A stretch of 64,000 nt of DNA from an uncultured Bacteroides sp. (GTDB lineage: Bacteria > Bacteroidota > Bacteroidia > Bacteroidales > Bacteroidaceae), in assembly GCA_949296855.1 (NCBI GenBank), contig CASFRN010000161.1, forward strand, positions 1 through 64,000, written 5' to 3'. The position numbers and the translations under genes were made by a program. This document shows, piece after piece, positions 34,538 to 42,745 of the stretch. Under the pieces are notes generated by a model. That model saw nothing but the letters and a program-made list of their open reading frames with translations, made no database searches and was not told the DNA's origin. Within the stretch, counting starts at the first letter, position 1, and every line of letters starts with the position of its first letter.

Positions 34538-35878
34538 ATGGGACAAAAACTTTGGGAAAAGAACGTACAGGTAAATGCGGAAATCGACCGTTTTACCGTA
34601 GGCAGAGACCGTGAGTTAGACCTCTACCTGGCAAAACACGATGTGTTAGGCTCAATGGCTCATATCACGATGCTCGAAAGCATCGGCTTACTAAAGAAAG
34701 ACGAACTGGATGCCTTATTAGAAGAACTGAAGCGGATTTACGCCACCGCGGAAAAGGGCGGGTTCGTCATCGAAGACGGCATCGAAGATGTCCATTCGCA
34801 AGTAGAACTGATGTTGACCCGCAAATTGGGAGACATAGGCAAGAAAATCCATAGCGGACGTTCACGCAACGACCAAGTGCTGGTCGACCTGAAACTATTC
34901 ACCCGCGAACAATTGAAGCATATAGCGGAAGCGGTTGAAACGCTTTTCCATGTCCTGATTGCGCAAAGCGATAAATACAAAGGCACCTTGATGCCGGGAT
35001 ATACCCACTTGCAAATAGCCATGCCTTCTTCGTTCGGACTTTGGTTTGGCGCGTATGCCGAAAGCTTGGTCGATGATATGTTGTTCTTGCAAGCCGCTTA
35101 TAAGATGTGTAACCGTAATCCGTTGGGCTCAGCCGCTGGATATGGCTCTTCTTTCCCTTTAGACCGGGAGATGACCACTCGCCTGTTGGGCTTCGACTCG
35201 ATGAATTACAACGTAGTTTATGCACAGATGGGACGTGGCAAGATGGAGCGCAACGTTGCCTTTGCCTTGGCATCTATTGCTGGAACCGTTTCGAAGATGG
35301 CGTTCGACGCATGTATGTTCAGTTGCCAGAACTTCGGTTTCGTCAAACTTCCCGATGAGTGCACCACCGGTTCCAGTATCATGCCGCACAAGAAGAATCC
35401 CGATGTGTTCGAACTGACCCGCGCCAAATGCAATAAAATCCAATCTTTGCCCCAGCAAATCATGATGATAATGAACAACCTGCCTTCGGGGTATTTCCGT
35501 GATTTGCAGATTATCAAGGAAGTGTTTCTTCCTGCCTTCGAAGAGTTGCTTGATTGCTTGCGGATGTCGGCATACATCATGGAGCGCATTAAGGTAAACG
35601 AACACATCTTAGACGATGACAAGTATCTGTATATGTTCAGCGTAGAAGAAGTGAACCGCTTAGCCGCAGAAGGTATGCCGTTCCGCGACGCTTATAAGAA
35701 AGTAGGACTGGATATCGAGGCGGGTAAGTTCACTCACACCAAAGAAGTACATCACACCCATGCCGGAAGCATCGGAAACTTATGCAACGATAAAATCGAA
35801 GCCCTGATGAATCAAGTCATGAATGGTTTCGATTTCGAGCGTGTAGCGCAAGCCGAGAAAGCGTTATTAGGACGCTGA
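34538..35878 (+). CDS. argH: Argininosuccinate lyase
   Basis: 446 residues. The fumarase-superfamily signature GSSIMPHKKNPDVFE is near residue 280, and SGRSRNDQV with the catalytic region is near 107-115. It releases arginine and fumarate in the last step of arginine synthesis. The tRNA-Gly promoter begins 33 bp after the stop. Confidence 0.95.
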   Translation: MGQKLWEKNVQVNAEIDRFTVGRDRELDLYLAKHDVLGSMAHITMLESIGLLKKDELDALLEELKRIYATAEKGGFVIEDGIEDVHSQVELMLTRKLGDIGKKIHSGRSRNDQVLVDLKLFTREQLKHIAEAVETLFHVLIAQSDKYKGTLMPGYTHLQIAMPSSFGLWFGAYAESLVDDMLFLQAAYKMCNRNPLGSAAGYGSSFPLDREMTTRLLGFDSMNYNVVYAQMGRGKMERNVAFALASIAGTVSKMAFDACMFSCQNFGFVKLPDECTTGSSIMPHKKNPDVFELTRAKCNKIQSLPQQIMMIMNNLPSGYFRDLQIIKEVFLPAFEELLDCLRMSAYIMERIKVNEHILDDDKYLYMFSVEEVNRLAAEGMPFRDAYKKVGLDIEAGKFTHTKEVHHTHAGSIGNLCNDKIEALMNQVMNGFDFERVAQAEKALLGR

Positions 35879-35911
35879 GACACTTGTTCTTGAAAGAAAA
35901 AGCGGAAAATA

Positions 35912-35943
35912 TTTGGAGTATATCACAAAACTCCTTACATTTG
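35912..35943 (+). promoter_or_regulatory. Promoter of the tRNA-Gly/tRNA-Leu pair
   Basis: TTTG (35912-35915), exactly 20 bp, then TACATTTG (35936-35943), a full match to the Bacteroides consensus. The tRNA begins 12 bp downstream. Confidence 0.75.
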
Positions 35944-35954
35944 CAACCGCAAAC

Positions 35955-36027
35955 GCGGAAATAGCTCAGTTGGTAGAGCACAACCTTGCCAAGGTTGGGG
36001 TCGCGAGTTCGAGTCTCGTTTTCCGCT
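35955..36027 (+). tRNA. tRNA-Gly (GCC)
   Basis: 73-nt cloverleaf: acceptor GCGGAAA pairs with TTTCCGC, D-arm GCTC...GAGC, anticodon stem CAACC/GGTTG with loop TTGCCAA (anticodon GCC), T-arm GCGAG/CTCGT with TTCGAGT. CCA is not encoded. Confidence 0.95.
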
Positions 36028-36045
36028 CCTGTTCTTTGTAAGGTT

Positions 36046-36131
36046 GCTCGAATGGTGGAATCGGTAGACACGAGGGACTTAAAATCCCTTGGCCAGCAAT
36101 GGCTGTGCGGGTTCAAGTCCCGCTTCGAGTA
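36046..36131 (+). tRNA. tRNA-Leu (TAA)
   Basis: Class II tRNA with long variable arm. Acceptor GCTCGAA pairs with TTCGAGT (first pair G-T wobble). Anticodon stem GGGA/TCCC with loop CTTAAAA gives anticodon TAA. T-arm GCGGG/CCCGC. CCA is not encoded. 18 bp after tRNA-Gly, probably co-transcribed. Confidence 0.93.
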
Positions 36132-36140
36132 CGTATGACA

Positions 36141-36173
36141 AAAGCCTCTTGTAAATCGCTTACAAGAGGCTTT
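36141..36173. terminator. Bidirectional terminator after tRNA-Leu
   Basis: AAAGCCTCTTGTAA pairs with TTACAAGAGGCTTT around loop atcgc, with T-rich flanks on both strands. Ends the tRNA transcript and, from the other side, the GH97 transcript whose stop is at 36186. Confidence 0.85.
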
Positions 36174-36185
36174 CCTATTATCAAG

Positions 36186-38129
36186 TTATTTCACCAATAT
36201 TACTCCGCCTTCGGGCTGGATGGTGACTTTCACCTCGGCAGGATTCTTAACTTTCAGTTGCTCCCATTGCAAGGTGCGGTTCTTGGCATCCGAGTAACAT
36301 GAAACTTCATCACCTTTTTGACACATCGGGAGATTCAATTCCAGCTTTAATGGTTCTTTCTGCGCATTGATGCCGCTGATGTACCAACGGTCTCCGTGAC
36401 GGCGTGCCAATACCACATACTTGCCCGGATAGCCATCAAGGAATACCGTTTCATCCCACGTAGTCGGCACTTCTTTCAGGAAGTCGAGCGCAGACTGAGG
36501 AGCATCGGTCAGATTATTCGGCGTGATGGCGAAGTTCTGTATCGGGTTCTGGAAAAGGACGGCTGTAGCCAGCTGGAAAGCATCAGTAGTCTTGCGGATG
36601 GTTCCTCCATCGTTCGTGCGGTTATAGCGTTTGTTCAAGAATGTGCCGCCGAACTCCATGCAGCCCACCGTATTGCGGATGAACGGATGCAGGCAAGCGT
36701 TGAAAGCTTCCATGTCGTCGAAGTGCTGGTTGAATATCAGGTTTTCGGATGCCAGCACCGCTTCGCTTCCCACATAGTTAGGATACATCCGTTCCCATCC
36801 GCGCGGCAGGGTGCAGCCATGGAAAATAACCATTAGCCCGTAATCGTCCGCATCGCTCAGGATGGCTTCGTACAGGCGCATCGTTTCCTGTTTGTCGCCC
36901 CCGAAGAAGTCCACCTTAATACCTTTCACGCCGATTTCCTTCATCCATTTCATTTCCTGCTTGCGGGCGATGGGGTTATCCATACGGTTGGTCGGGCCTT
37001 GCACAATGTCGTTCCAATAGCCGCTGGAACTGTACCATAAAAACAGTTCCACGTTTTTCGTGCGGGCGTATTTCACCAGTTCCTCCATCTTTTCACGACC
37101 GATGTTCGTGTCCCACCAGTTATCCACCAAAGTATATTTGAATCCCATGGCGGAGGAAAGGTCGATGAAACGCACCTGGTCTTCGTAATTGATGCTGGCG
37201 TCTTGCCAGATAATCCAACTCCAAGTGCCTTTCCCATATTGATAAGTATGTTCCGAAGTGAAGCGCGGCTCTACCACATCCCAAGGTACGGTAGTTTCCA
37301 CAATCGGCTTCAGGTTATCGCCCACGGTGATGGTACGCCACGGCGTGGTGCTCGGCAATGCCAGTCCGGCTGTAGTCGTACCGTTTCCGTTGTTTTCTTC
37401 CGGCATGGGGAAAGCGATGGTGAAGAGGCCCTCGGTTGTGGCATCGCTCAGGTGCGAAGCGCAATACCGCGAGTCCACTCCAGTCTCGCTGACCAGTGCC
37501 CATCCGTCTTCACCGATGCGGAACAAGGCGGGAAAGGTGAACCCGTGCCCGTATTGCGAACGTTGGGTAAGCGGGGCATCGGCGGTGTATTCCTCTTCGT
37601 AGCTGGGCTTAGTTCGCTTCCAGCCTATCATTGCGTCGCTCTGCGGGGTAAGGAAGGTAGTGGTGTACGAAGGGAAGTCGAATCCCGTCGCCTCGCGTTC
37701 GATGACGATACTGCCCGTCTCGCCGTAGCGGGGCATCTCGTAGCGGAAGGCGATGTCGTTGTCGCTTACCCGGAACGTCACGTCCACCGGTTTCCCTTCG
37801 GCGTTCTCAAGCGTAACGGTCAGTTCGTTGGCTTTGTAATTCACCTCCGAACGCTTGATGCAGTCCATACGGTAGGTTTCCTCCACCGTCCGGCTTTTCT
37901 GCCCCTTGTAGGTCATGCCCTTGCTGAAGTCGCCGATATTCGCTACGAACCCCAAAGGCGATTTTTCCAGCATGGCCTTGCCTTTGTAAGTTACGGAATA
38001 GGACGGGATACCTCCGTCTACCGACACATCCACTTTGAGTTGCCGGTCAGGGCCGCTCACCGTGGCTTGTTGCGCCCAAGCGGAAGATGCCCCCAGCACG
38101 AGAAAAAGTAAAAATGCTTGTTTCTTCAT
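36186..38129 (-). CDS. Glycoside hydrolase family 97
   Basis: 647 residues with a signal peptide (cut after SSAWAQ). N-terminal beta-sandwich (about 25-280), central TIM barrel, C-terminal beta domain: the GH97 layout. GIKVDFFGG near residue 408 holds the Asp expected as nucleophile in the retaining (alpha-galactosidase-like) branch, and IFHGCTLPRGWERMYPNYVGSEAV follows. The SusB-type inverting branch uses glutamates instead, so retaining is my inference. It probably acts in the periplasm on alpha-linked oligosaccharides. No SusC/SusD pair is nearby, so it stands alone. Confidence 0.88.
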   Translation of the reverse strand: MKKQAFLLFLVLGASSAWAQQATVSGPDRQLKVDVSVDGGIPSYSVTYKGKAMLEKSPLGFVANIGDFSKGMTYKGQKSRTVEETYRMDCIKRSEVNYKANELTVTLENAEGKPVDVTFRVSDNDIAFRYEMPRYGETGSIVIEREATGFDFPSYTTTFLTPQSDAMIGWKRTKPSYEEEYTADAPLTQRSQYGHGFTFPALFRIGEDGWALVSETGVDSRYCASHLSDATTEGLFTIAFPMPEENNGNGTTTAGLALPSTTPWRTITVGDNLKPIVETTVPWDVVEPRFTSEHTYQYGKGTWSWIIWQDASINYEDQVRFIDLSSAMGFKYTLVDNWWDTNIGREKMEELVKYARTKNVELFLWYSSSGYWNDIVQGPTNRMDNPIARKQEMKWMKEIGVKGIKVDFFGGDKQETMRLYEAILSDADDYGLMVIFHGCTLPRGWERMYPNYVGSEAVLASENLIFNQHFDDMEAFNACLHPFIRNTVGCMEFGGTFLNKRYNRTNDGGTIRKTTDAFQLATAVLFQNPIQNFAITPNNLTDAPQSALDFLKEVPTTWDETVFLDGYPGKYVVLARRHGDRWYISGINAQKEPLKLELNLPMCQKGDEVSCYSDAKNRTLQWEQLKVKNPAEVKVTIQPEGGVILVK

Positions 38130-38302
38130 GGTGTTTGATACTGTTATTTAAAGGTTATTTAAAAATACGGAGCTAAGTTAGCCACAAAATTCCGGATATG
38201 CAAACGGGCGGAAGCAAAAGGAAGCCCGAAATGCCCTAAAATCTCTGCTTATAAATGTTGTCCATATCAGAATAAAATCGCTATTTTGCAATAATTTACA
38301 TC

Positions 38303-39027
38303 ATGGAAAAGAATACATACATCCGTTTTGACTGGGGTATTAAACGCTTGCTGCGTGACAAAGCTAACTTAAATCATCGAGATATGGGAATGCAAGTGCA
38401 TTCAGATTTGGGAAGATGATAAGTACTACCGAGTGGATTTGAAAGCCCGAAACAGCAAAAGTGAAATTATTTTTGTGGAAGTACAAAACTTGCGGAAACT
38501 TTATTATTGGGAACGTGTTTTATATGCACGTCACAAACTATCCCGGACCACATTCCACAGGATAATGCCTACAAAGTCTGTTTGATCTATATTTCTTACT
38601 TTGACCTGGGCAAGGGGACGGATTACCTTTACTACGGCCAGAACTGCTTCGTGGGCATTCACACGCACGACGGAATTGCTGGTCACTGCCAAAGAGGAGG
38701 GGGCTATCGTACAGAAACTGCCGGGTGAAGTGTTCCCTGAGTATTATCTGATACGGGTTAATGAATTCAATCAAGTTGCAAAAACCTCTTTAGAAGAATG
38801 GATACAATATCTGAAAACGGGAATTATCAATCCGGACACAACCGCTCCCGGTTCGCCCGAAGCACGTGAAAAATTACGCTATTATGATATGTCGCAAGAA
38901 GAAAGGCATGCATACGATGAACATATCAATGCGATTATGATACAAAAACGACGTATTAAGCACAGCCAAACAAGAAGGGCTTGAAGAAGGACGTGCGGAA
39001 AGGCAAAAGGAAAATTTAAACAGGCTC
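38303..39027 (+). pseudogene. Rpn/PD-(D/E)XK family nuclease, decayed and truncated
   Basis: The opening MEKNTYIRFDWGIKRLLRDK and later pieces KARNSKSEIIFVEVQN, DYLYYGQNCFVGIHT, LPGEVFPEYYLIRVNEFNQV and EKLRYYDMSQEE, in changing frames, match the Bacteroides Rpn-type recombination-promoting nuclease family. An early in-frame TGA (about 38419), an internal deletion after residue 23, and at least three frameshifts break it. Homology ends where a mobile-element end (39011-39027) takes over. The preceding gap 38130-38302 holds nothing recognisable. Confidence 0.85.
39011..39027 (-). mobile_element. Solitary terminal repeat of the MITE-like element
   Basis: On the minus strand reads GAGCCTGTTTAAATTTT, identical to the left end of the element at 2696 and followed outside by the same TTA triplet. 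No partner end was seen nearby. Confidence 0.7.
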
Positions 39028-39074
39028 TTAAACACTTATTTCTTCTTGCAATGACAATTTAGACGAAATAAACA

Positions 39075-39655
39075 TGGCACTCAAATGAAAATGAGATAGC
39101 ATCCCGGAGTATTACTACTGAAGTATCTCCAATGTTTGATTGGGACAACAAGACACACATCTCCTTATATAACATTTCAAGACCTGTGATTTTATCGTGG
39201 TACTCAGGTGCAGAGGCAAGCATCCCTTCTTTTATCTTGGATAGTTATAAAGAATCGGATGGTTGGAAATTGGTATACAATACCTGTTCGCCGTCCCTTT
39301 TAATGCAAGACGGCAAATATTACCTTATCTTTTACAACATCTTTTCAGGAAAACTTCGCGGATATGTTTACAATAAAAACAATGTAACTTCCGGCGACAT
39401 CACTTTTTGGCAACTCACATTCGATAACCGAACGCGGTATCAAACCTTTCAATGAATCCTACTAAAGCGTTAAGTCGTGGATGGAACGCCTTCGAGGCCG
39501 ACCCCAAACGACATTTACTTCATTGCCTAATTCCGTGGTAAGTCGCTTTATTCCAAAGACCCTTACAATACCGACCCGATTGTAACGACCCGTACGCTTG
39601 CCCCTCAAGTTAAAGAATCGGGAGCCAATACGCCCGCATCGTTGACAAACTGAAC
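39075..39655 (+). pseudogene. Remnant of a Bacteroidales hypothetical surface protein
   Basis: The clearest piece is an open frame at 39132-39455 (MFDWDNKTHISLYN ... DGKYYLIFYNIFSGKLRGYV ... SGDITFWQLTFDN). It continues after a stop as SRGWNAFEAD in another frame, then as scattered fragments. I recognise the pattern from longer Bacteroides secreted proteins of unknown function. No start, signal peptide or intact end. It lies directly after the broken nuclease, so the whole 38.3-39.7 kb stretch looks like a graveyard. Confidence 0.55.
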
Positions 39656-39770
39656 AACAAATAGTAATTCGCTAAAAGATTTCAAAAAAATCACATTAAT
39701 CTCTTCCGCAAGCTTGCAAAACCCAAAAAGGTGATGTAACTTTAAGCACTCATTAACCTAAACATACCGC

Positions 39771-40211
39771 ATGATTAAAGAATTAGACTATAGCATCGTG
39801 CCGAAACAGTTCGGACATTGCCTGAACGGGAATTGCAAGCGCGCGGACAAATGCCTGCGCTATCAGGTGACGAAATTCATCACGGAAGACACACGCTACA
39901 TCAACGTACTCAGCCCGCAATGGAAGCTGACGGGAAAGAAATGCACCGAGTTCTTAGACGACACGCCCGTGAAATACGCATACGGATGGAACAAGATGTT
40001 CGACAAGCTGATTCACGAACAAGCGGTGGCGGTAAAGAACGAACTGCTCTACAGCTTCGGGAAAAACCTGTTCTACCGGCTGAAACGCCACGAAAGGCCT
40101 TTCACCCCCCAAGCACAAGACTTTGTGCGCAACGTATTCCAACGCCACGGCATCGGGGAAGAGCCTGAATACGACTATTATACGTATGAATACCAGTGGA
40201 AGAAAGACTGA
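39771..40211 (+). CDS. DUF6078 family protein
   Basis: 146 residues, intact. Contains a Cys cluster HCLNGNCKRADKCLRYQ near residues 17-33 that could bind a metal, then a basic aromatic region and the acidic end EPEYDYYTYEYQWKKD. It fits the Bacteroidales DUF6078 family, whose function is unknown. No signal peptide. Confidence 0.75.
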   Translation: MIKELDYSIVPKQFGHCLNGNCKRADKCLRYQVTKFITEDTRYINVLSPQWKLTGKKCTEFLDDTPVKYAYGWNKMFDKLIHEQAVAVKNELLYSFGKNLFYRLKRHERPFTPQAQDFVRNVFQRHGIGEEPEYDYYTYEYQWKKD

Positions 40212-40297
40212 CCTGACCGACCCATCCGGCTGCTCTGGAATATACAATTAACCGCTTCCTAAGTTTAGATATACCGAAACTCTTGTTTTATAGTATC

Positions 40298-40333
40298 GAA
40301 ACTTTAGTTTCAGTGCATTGAAACTAAAGTTTC
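40298..40333. repeat. Perfect 15-bp stem hairpin
   Basis: GAAACTTTAGTTTCA, loop gtgcat, TGAAACTAAAGTTTC. Each arm itself contains the near-palindrome gaaact..agtttc, so alternative cruciform pairings exist. No T-run after it, so not a classical terminator. Confidence 0.85.
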
Positions 40334-40531
40334 AGTATATTAAAACTTCCCGACACAAACATTGGCTAGGCGGATAAGCCTATATGCATCGGGAAAAACG
40401 CCAATATAAACCGCCCGCATCCTGCCTTTCCCCCTTCCGGCGCAAGCGGCTTCAACCGATAAACGTCACATCCTTTTCCGGCTATCAATCGGCTTTCCAA
40501 CCTTTTTTGTTCGATTTTTTCCTGAAAAAGA

Positions 40532-40563
40532 TTTGCTATTTCTCGCAAATACTGTTATCTTTG
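40532..40563 (+). promoter_or_regulatory. Promoter of the small HTH gene
   Basis: TTTG (40532-40535), 20-bp spacer, TATCTTTG (40556-40563). An inverted repeat ATTTGC (40531-40536) / GCAAAT (40545-40550) overlaps the -33 box and spacer, placed like an operator. Confidence 0.65.
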
Positions 40564-40577
40564 TCTTATTTCAAGGG

Positions 40578-40591
40578 GTTTGTTAACAAAC
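40578..40591. promoter_or_regulatory. Perfect palindrome, candidate operator
   Basis: GTTTGTTAACAAAC, 14 bp, in the 5' leader between the promoter and the HTH gene start. Confidence 0.45.
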
Positions 40592-40626
40592 TAGAGATAT
40601 AAATATAAATGTAATACCATAAAAAC

Positions 40627-40845
40627 ATGCATATCGGGCAACTCATCAAACAAAAAATGGAGGAAGAAGGCAAAACTGTGTCATGGCTGGCTCGCGAATT
40701 GTCTTATTGCCGCACGAATGTGTACAAAATCTACGATAAGAAGTCGATAGATACAGACTTACTGCTGCGTATCTCTGCCCTTTTAGGATACAACTTCTTT
40801 TCCGATTATACGGATGAATTCGATAAAAATGTCCCCAATAAGTGA
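40627..40845 (+). CDS. Small XRE-like helix-turn-helix protein
   Basis: 72 residues (MHIGQLIKQKMEEEGKTVSW...). Helices at 2-13, 18-25, 29-38 (RTNVYKIYDKKSIDTDLL) and 43-52 form a short lambda-Cro-type HTH with little else. I recognise related short proteins in Bacteroides, partner unknown. No toxin gene is next to it. Its last codons (NVPNK, TGA) lie inside a perfect palindrome that also looks like its terminator. Own promoter with operator-like palindromes suggests self-regulation. Confidence 0.75.
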   Translation: MHIGQLIKQKMEEEGKTVSWLARELSYCRTNVYKIYDKKSIDTDLLLRISALLGYNFFSDYTDEFDKNVPNK

Positions 40846-40872
40846 ATATATTCACTTATTGGGGACATTTTT
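40825..40872. terminator. Perfect 48-bp palindrome, terminator containing the HTH stop codon
   Basis: Each arm has 24 bases (AAAAATGTCCCCAATAAGTG plus AATA, then its exact complement) with no loop bases and A/T-rich ends. The TGA stop at 40843-40845 is in the left arm. Both strands end in a T-run, so it can terminate in both directions. Confidence 0.85.
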
Positions 40873-40933
40873 ATTTCATTTTATCAGATGATGTGTTTTT
40901 CTTTGTATATCTTAAACCAATGCAAAGAGAAAC

Positions 40934-41932
40934 ATGACAAACAGGAACATAAAGAAATTCGTTTTGACAGGCTTGTGGATTGCTGTCGGGTTTGCCACAA
41001 ACCTTCACGCCCAGCAGGTGGATTATTCAGTCGTGTCCGTACCCGAAGAATCAGGAAACCAATTCATCCAAATCACTTCCGATGCCGACCGGCTCTGCAT
41101 GCCCATCGTAAAGCGTAGCGGGAACAACCGCATCAGTTGGTTGTCGAACCGTATCTTGGACGTGTCGACCGACGGAAAACGGATTGCCTATCTGTCTTCA
41201 CGCAACAATACGACAAACATTTTCATTAAAGACTTAAGCCGACAAGGAAGCTCCATCCAGCGCACCAACCGTTCGGCGGTATTGGATTTCTCTTATTCGC
41301 CCGACGGGAAGTACGTCTGCTTTTCGGAAACCCGAGGAGGAACAAACCAAATCTTCCAAACCGACGCGAACGAAGGATATGTATGCCGACAAATCACCAG
41401 CGGAAGCCAAGACTACTCTCCCATCTATTCTTCGGACATGAAGCAAATATTCTTCGCACGGCAAGAAATGAAAAGCGTCAGCATCTGGAGCTACAATGTG
41501 CAAAACAATTTCCTTTCCACCTTCACCGCAGGGATGAACCCATGTCCGCTGAAACAGGAACAAGCCTTTATATGCGCACGCCAGAACGCGGCGGGGAACA
41601 GCGAACTATGGAAAATCAATTACCAGACGGGGACGGAAGAATGCATCATCTCCGACCCGCAACGGAGTTTCACCTCGCCAGTCATTTCGCCCGACGGCAA
41701 ATGGCTCTTGTTTGTAGGAAGCAGCAAGATTACAAGCGGGTCTTTCACCTATATGAATACCGACATATTTGTAGCACGGTTGGACGGCACCAACATGGCG
41801 CAGCTCACCTACCATGCCGCCGATGACCTCAGCCCTGTCTGGAGCCGGAACGGACGTTACATTTATTTCGTATCCCAGCGGGGAAGCGCCACAGGCACGG
41901 CAAATATATGGCGAATGAATTTCAATTATTAA
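40934..41932 (+). CDS. TolB-like WD40/PD40 beta-propeller protein
   Basis: 332 residues with a signal peptide (cut after LHAQ). PD40 repeats are visible: DGKRIAYLSSRNNTTNIF, SPDGKYVCFSETRGGTNQI, SPDGKWLLFVGSS and SRNGRYIYFVSQRGSATGTANI. TolB-type propellers act in the periplasm; without TolA/Pal genes here the partner is unknown. 21 bp before a porin-like gene, probably one operon. Confidence 0.82.
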   Translation: MTNRNIKKFVLTGLWIAVGFATNLHAQQVDYSVVSVPEESGNQFIQITSDADRLCMPIVKRSGNNRISWLSNRILDVSTDGKRIAYLSSRNNTTNIFIKDLSRQGSSIQRTNRSAVLDFSYSPDGKYVCFSETRGGTNQIFQTDANEGYVCRQITSGSQDYSPIYSSDMKQIFFARQEMKSVSIWSYNVQNNFLSTFTAGMNPCPLKQEQAFICARQNAAGNSELWKINYQTGTEECIISDPQRSFTSPVISPDGKWLLFVGSSKITSGSFTYMNTDIFVARLDGTNMAQLTYHAADDLSPVWSRNGRYIYFVSQRGSATGTANIWRMNFNY

Positions 41933-41953
41933 CAACCTTAACATTCAGTTATC

Positions 41954-42670
41954 ATGAAAAAATTTAAATTATTCGTGTTAGCGGCCTTCTTAGGGCTGGC
42001 TACGAGTGCTTCCGCACAATTCGTGAATTCCGGATCGTCCAACAGTTCCGCATCGTCAAGCAGTTCGTTCGACTTTACTTCTGTAAAGACCAACGGATGG
42101 AATCGTATCTATGTGTCATACCTTCCTTCGAAAATGAAATATGATGACGGAGACGAAAGTGAGGACGGAAAATTCAAAGGCTTCCAAGTAGGCTGGTTGC
42201 AAGGCATCGGACTGACCAAACATCTGCCTCTGTATCTGGAAGCGGGTGCTGCCATCCAATACAGAAGTTATAAAGATGAAGAAAGTGACTCTGACTATGG
42301 ATATGAATTCTCAGATAAATATACTATGTTGTCTCTGAATATCCCTATTAACTTGTTGTACAGATTCAACATTACCGATAATGTTTCAATAAGCCCTTAT
42401 TTTGGTTTGGATTTCCGTATCAACCTTATGGGTAAAAATAAGTACGAAGTGACGTATAACGGCGAAACAGAATCGGAGGACTGGAATCTGTTTGATGATG
42501 AAGATATGGACAATGAAGCTTGGAATCGTTTCCAAGCAGGCTGGCATATCGGTGTAGGAGTAGACTACCGCGCCATTCATGTGGGCGTTGAATATGGAAC
42601 AGACTTTAGCGAAATAGCTGAAAAGACAAAGTTCGCTACCACTGCTATTACGGTAGGCCTTAATTTCTAA
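41954..42670 (+). CDS. Outer-membrane beta-barrel (porin-like) protein
   Basis: 238 residues. Signal peptide (cut after SASAQ), then a Ser-rich stretch of about 20 residues, then alternating amphipathic strands ending in an aromatic (AITVGLNF), as in small 8-10 strand barrels. Loops are highly acidic (KYDDGDESEDGK, DEESDSDYGYEF, NLFDDEDMDNEAW). Function unknown; paired with the upstream propeller gene. Confidence 0.82.
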   Translation: MKKFKLFVLAAFLGLATSASAQFVNSGSSNSSASSSSSFDFTSVKTNGWNRIYVSYLPSKMKYDDGDESEDGKFKGFQVGWLQGIGLTKHLPLYLEAGAAIQYRSYKDEESDSDYGYEFSDKYTMLSLNIPINLLYRFNITDNVSISPYFGLDFRINLMGKNKYEVTYNGETESEDWNLFDDEDMDNEAWNRFQAGWHIGVGVDYRAIHVGVEYGTDFSEIAEKTKFATTAITVGLNF

Positions 42671-42681
42671 CCTAATCAAAT

Positions 42682-42745
42682 AAAAATATGAATGTCCGTT
42701 TATGACCAATAAAAGACAAGGGAAAACGGATATTCATATTTATTT
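42682..42745. terminator. Bidirectional terminator between convergent genes
   Basis: AAATATGAATGTCCGTTT pairs with AAACGGATATTCATATTT (one mismatch) around an 18-20 base loop, with A/T tails on both sides. It covers the stop of the minus-strand lipoprotein gene (42740-42742). Confidence 0.75.

Larger units (their letters stand above)
40212..40626. other. Regulatory-looking gene-free stretch upstream of the HTH gene
   Basis: Holds a perfect 15-bp stem hairpin (40298-40333), a full promoter (40532-40563), an ATTTGC/GCAAAT inverted repeat across it and a 14-bp palindrome (40578-40591). A minus-strand open frame at 40366-40548 has no features of a gene. Confidence 0.65.

Noticed and set aside
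40366..40548. 60-residue minus-strand open frame
   Set aside because: No ribosome site, no family resemblance, and it covers the region upstream of the HTH promoter.
40627..40845. Toxin-antitoxin assignment of the small HTH protein
   Set aside because: No toxin gene on either side; the neighbours are DUF6078 and a beta-propeller gene.
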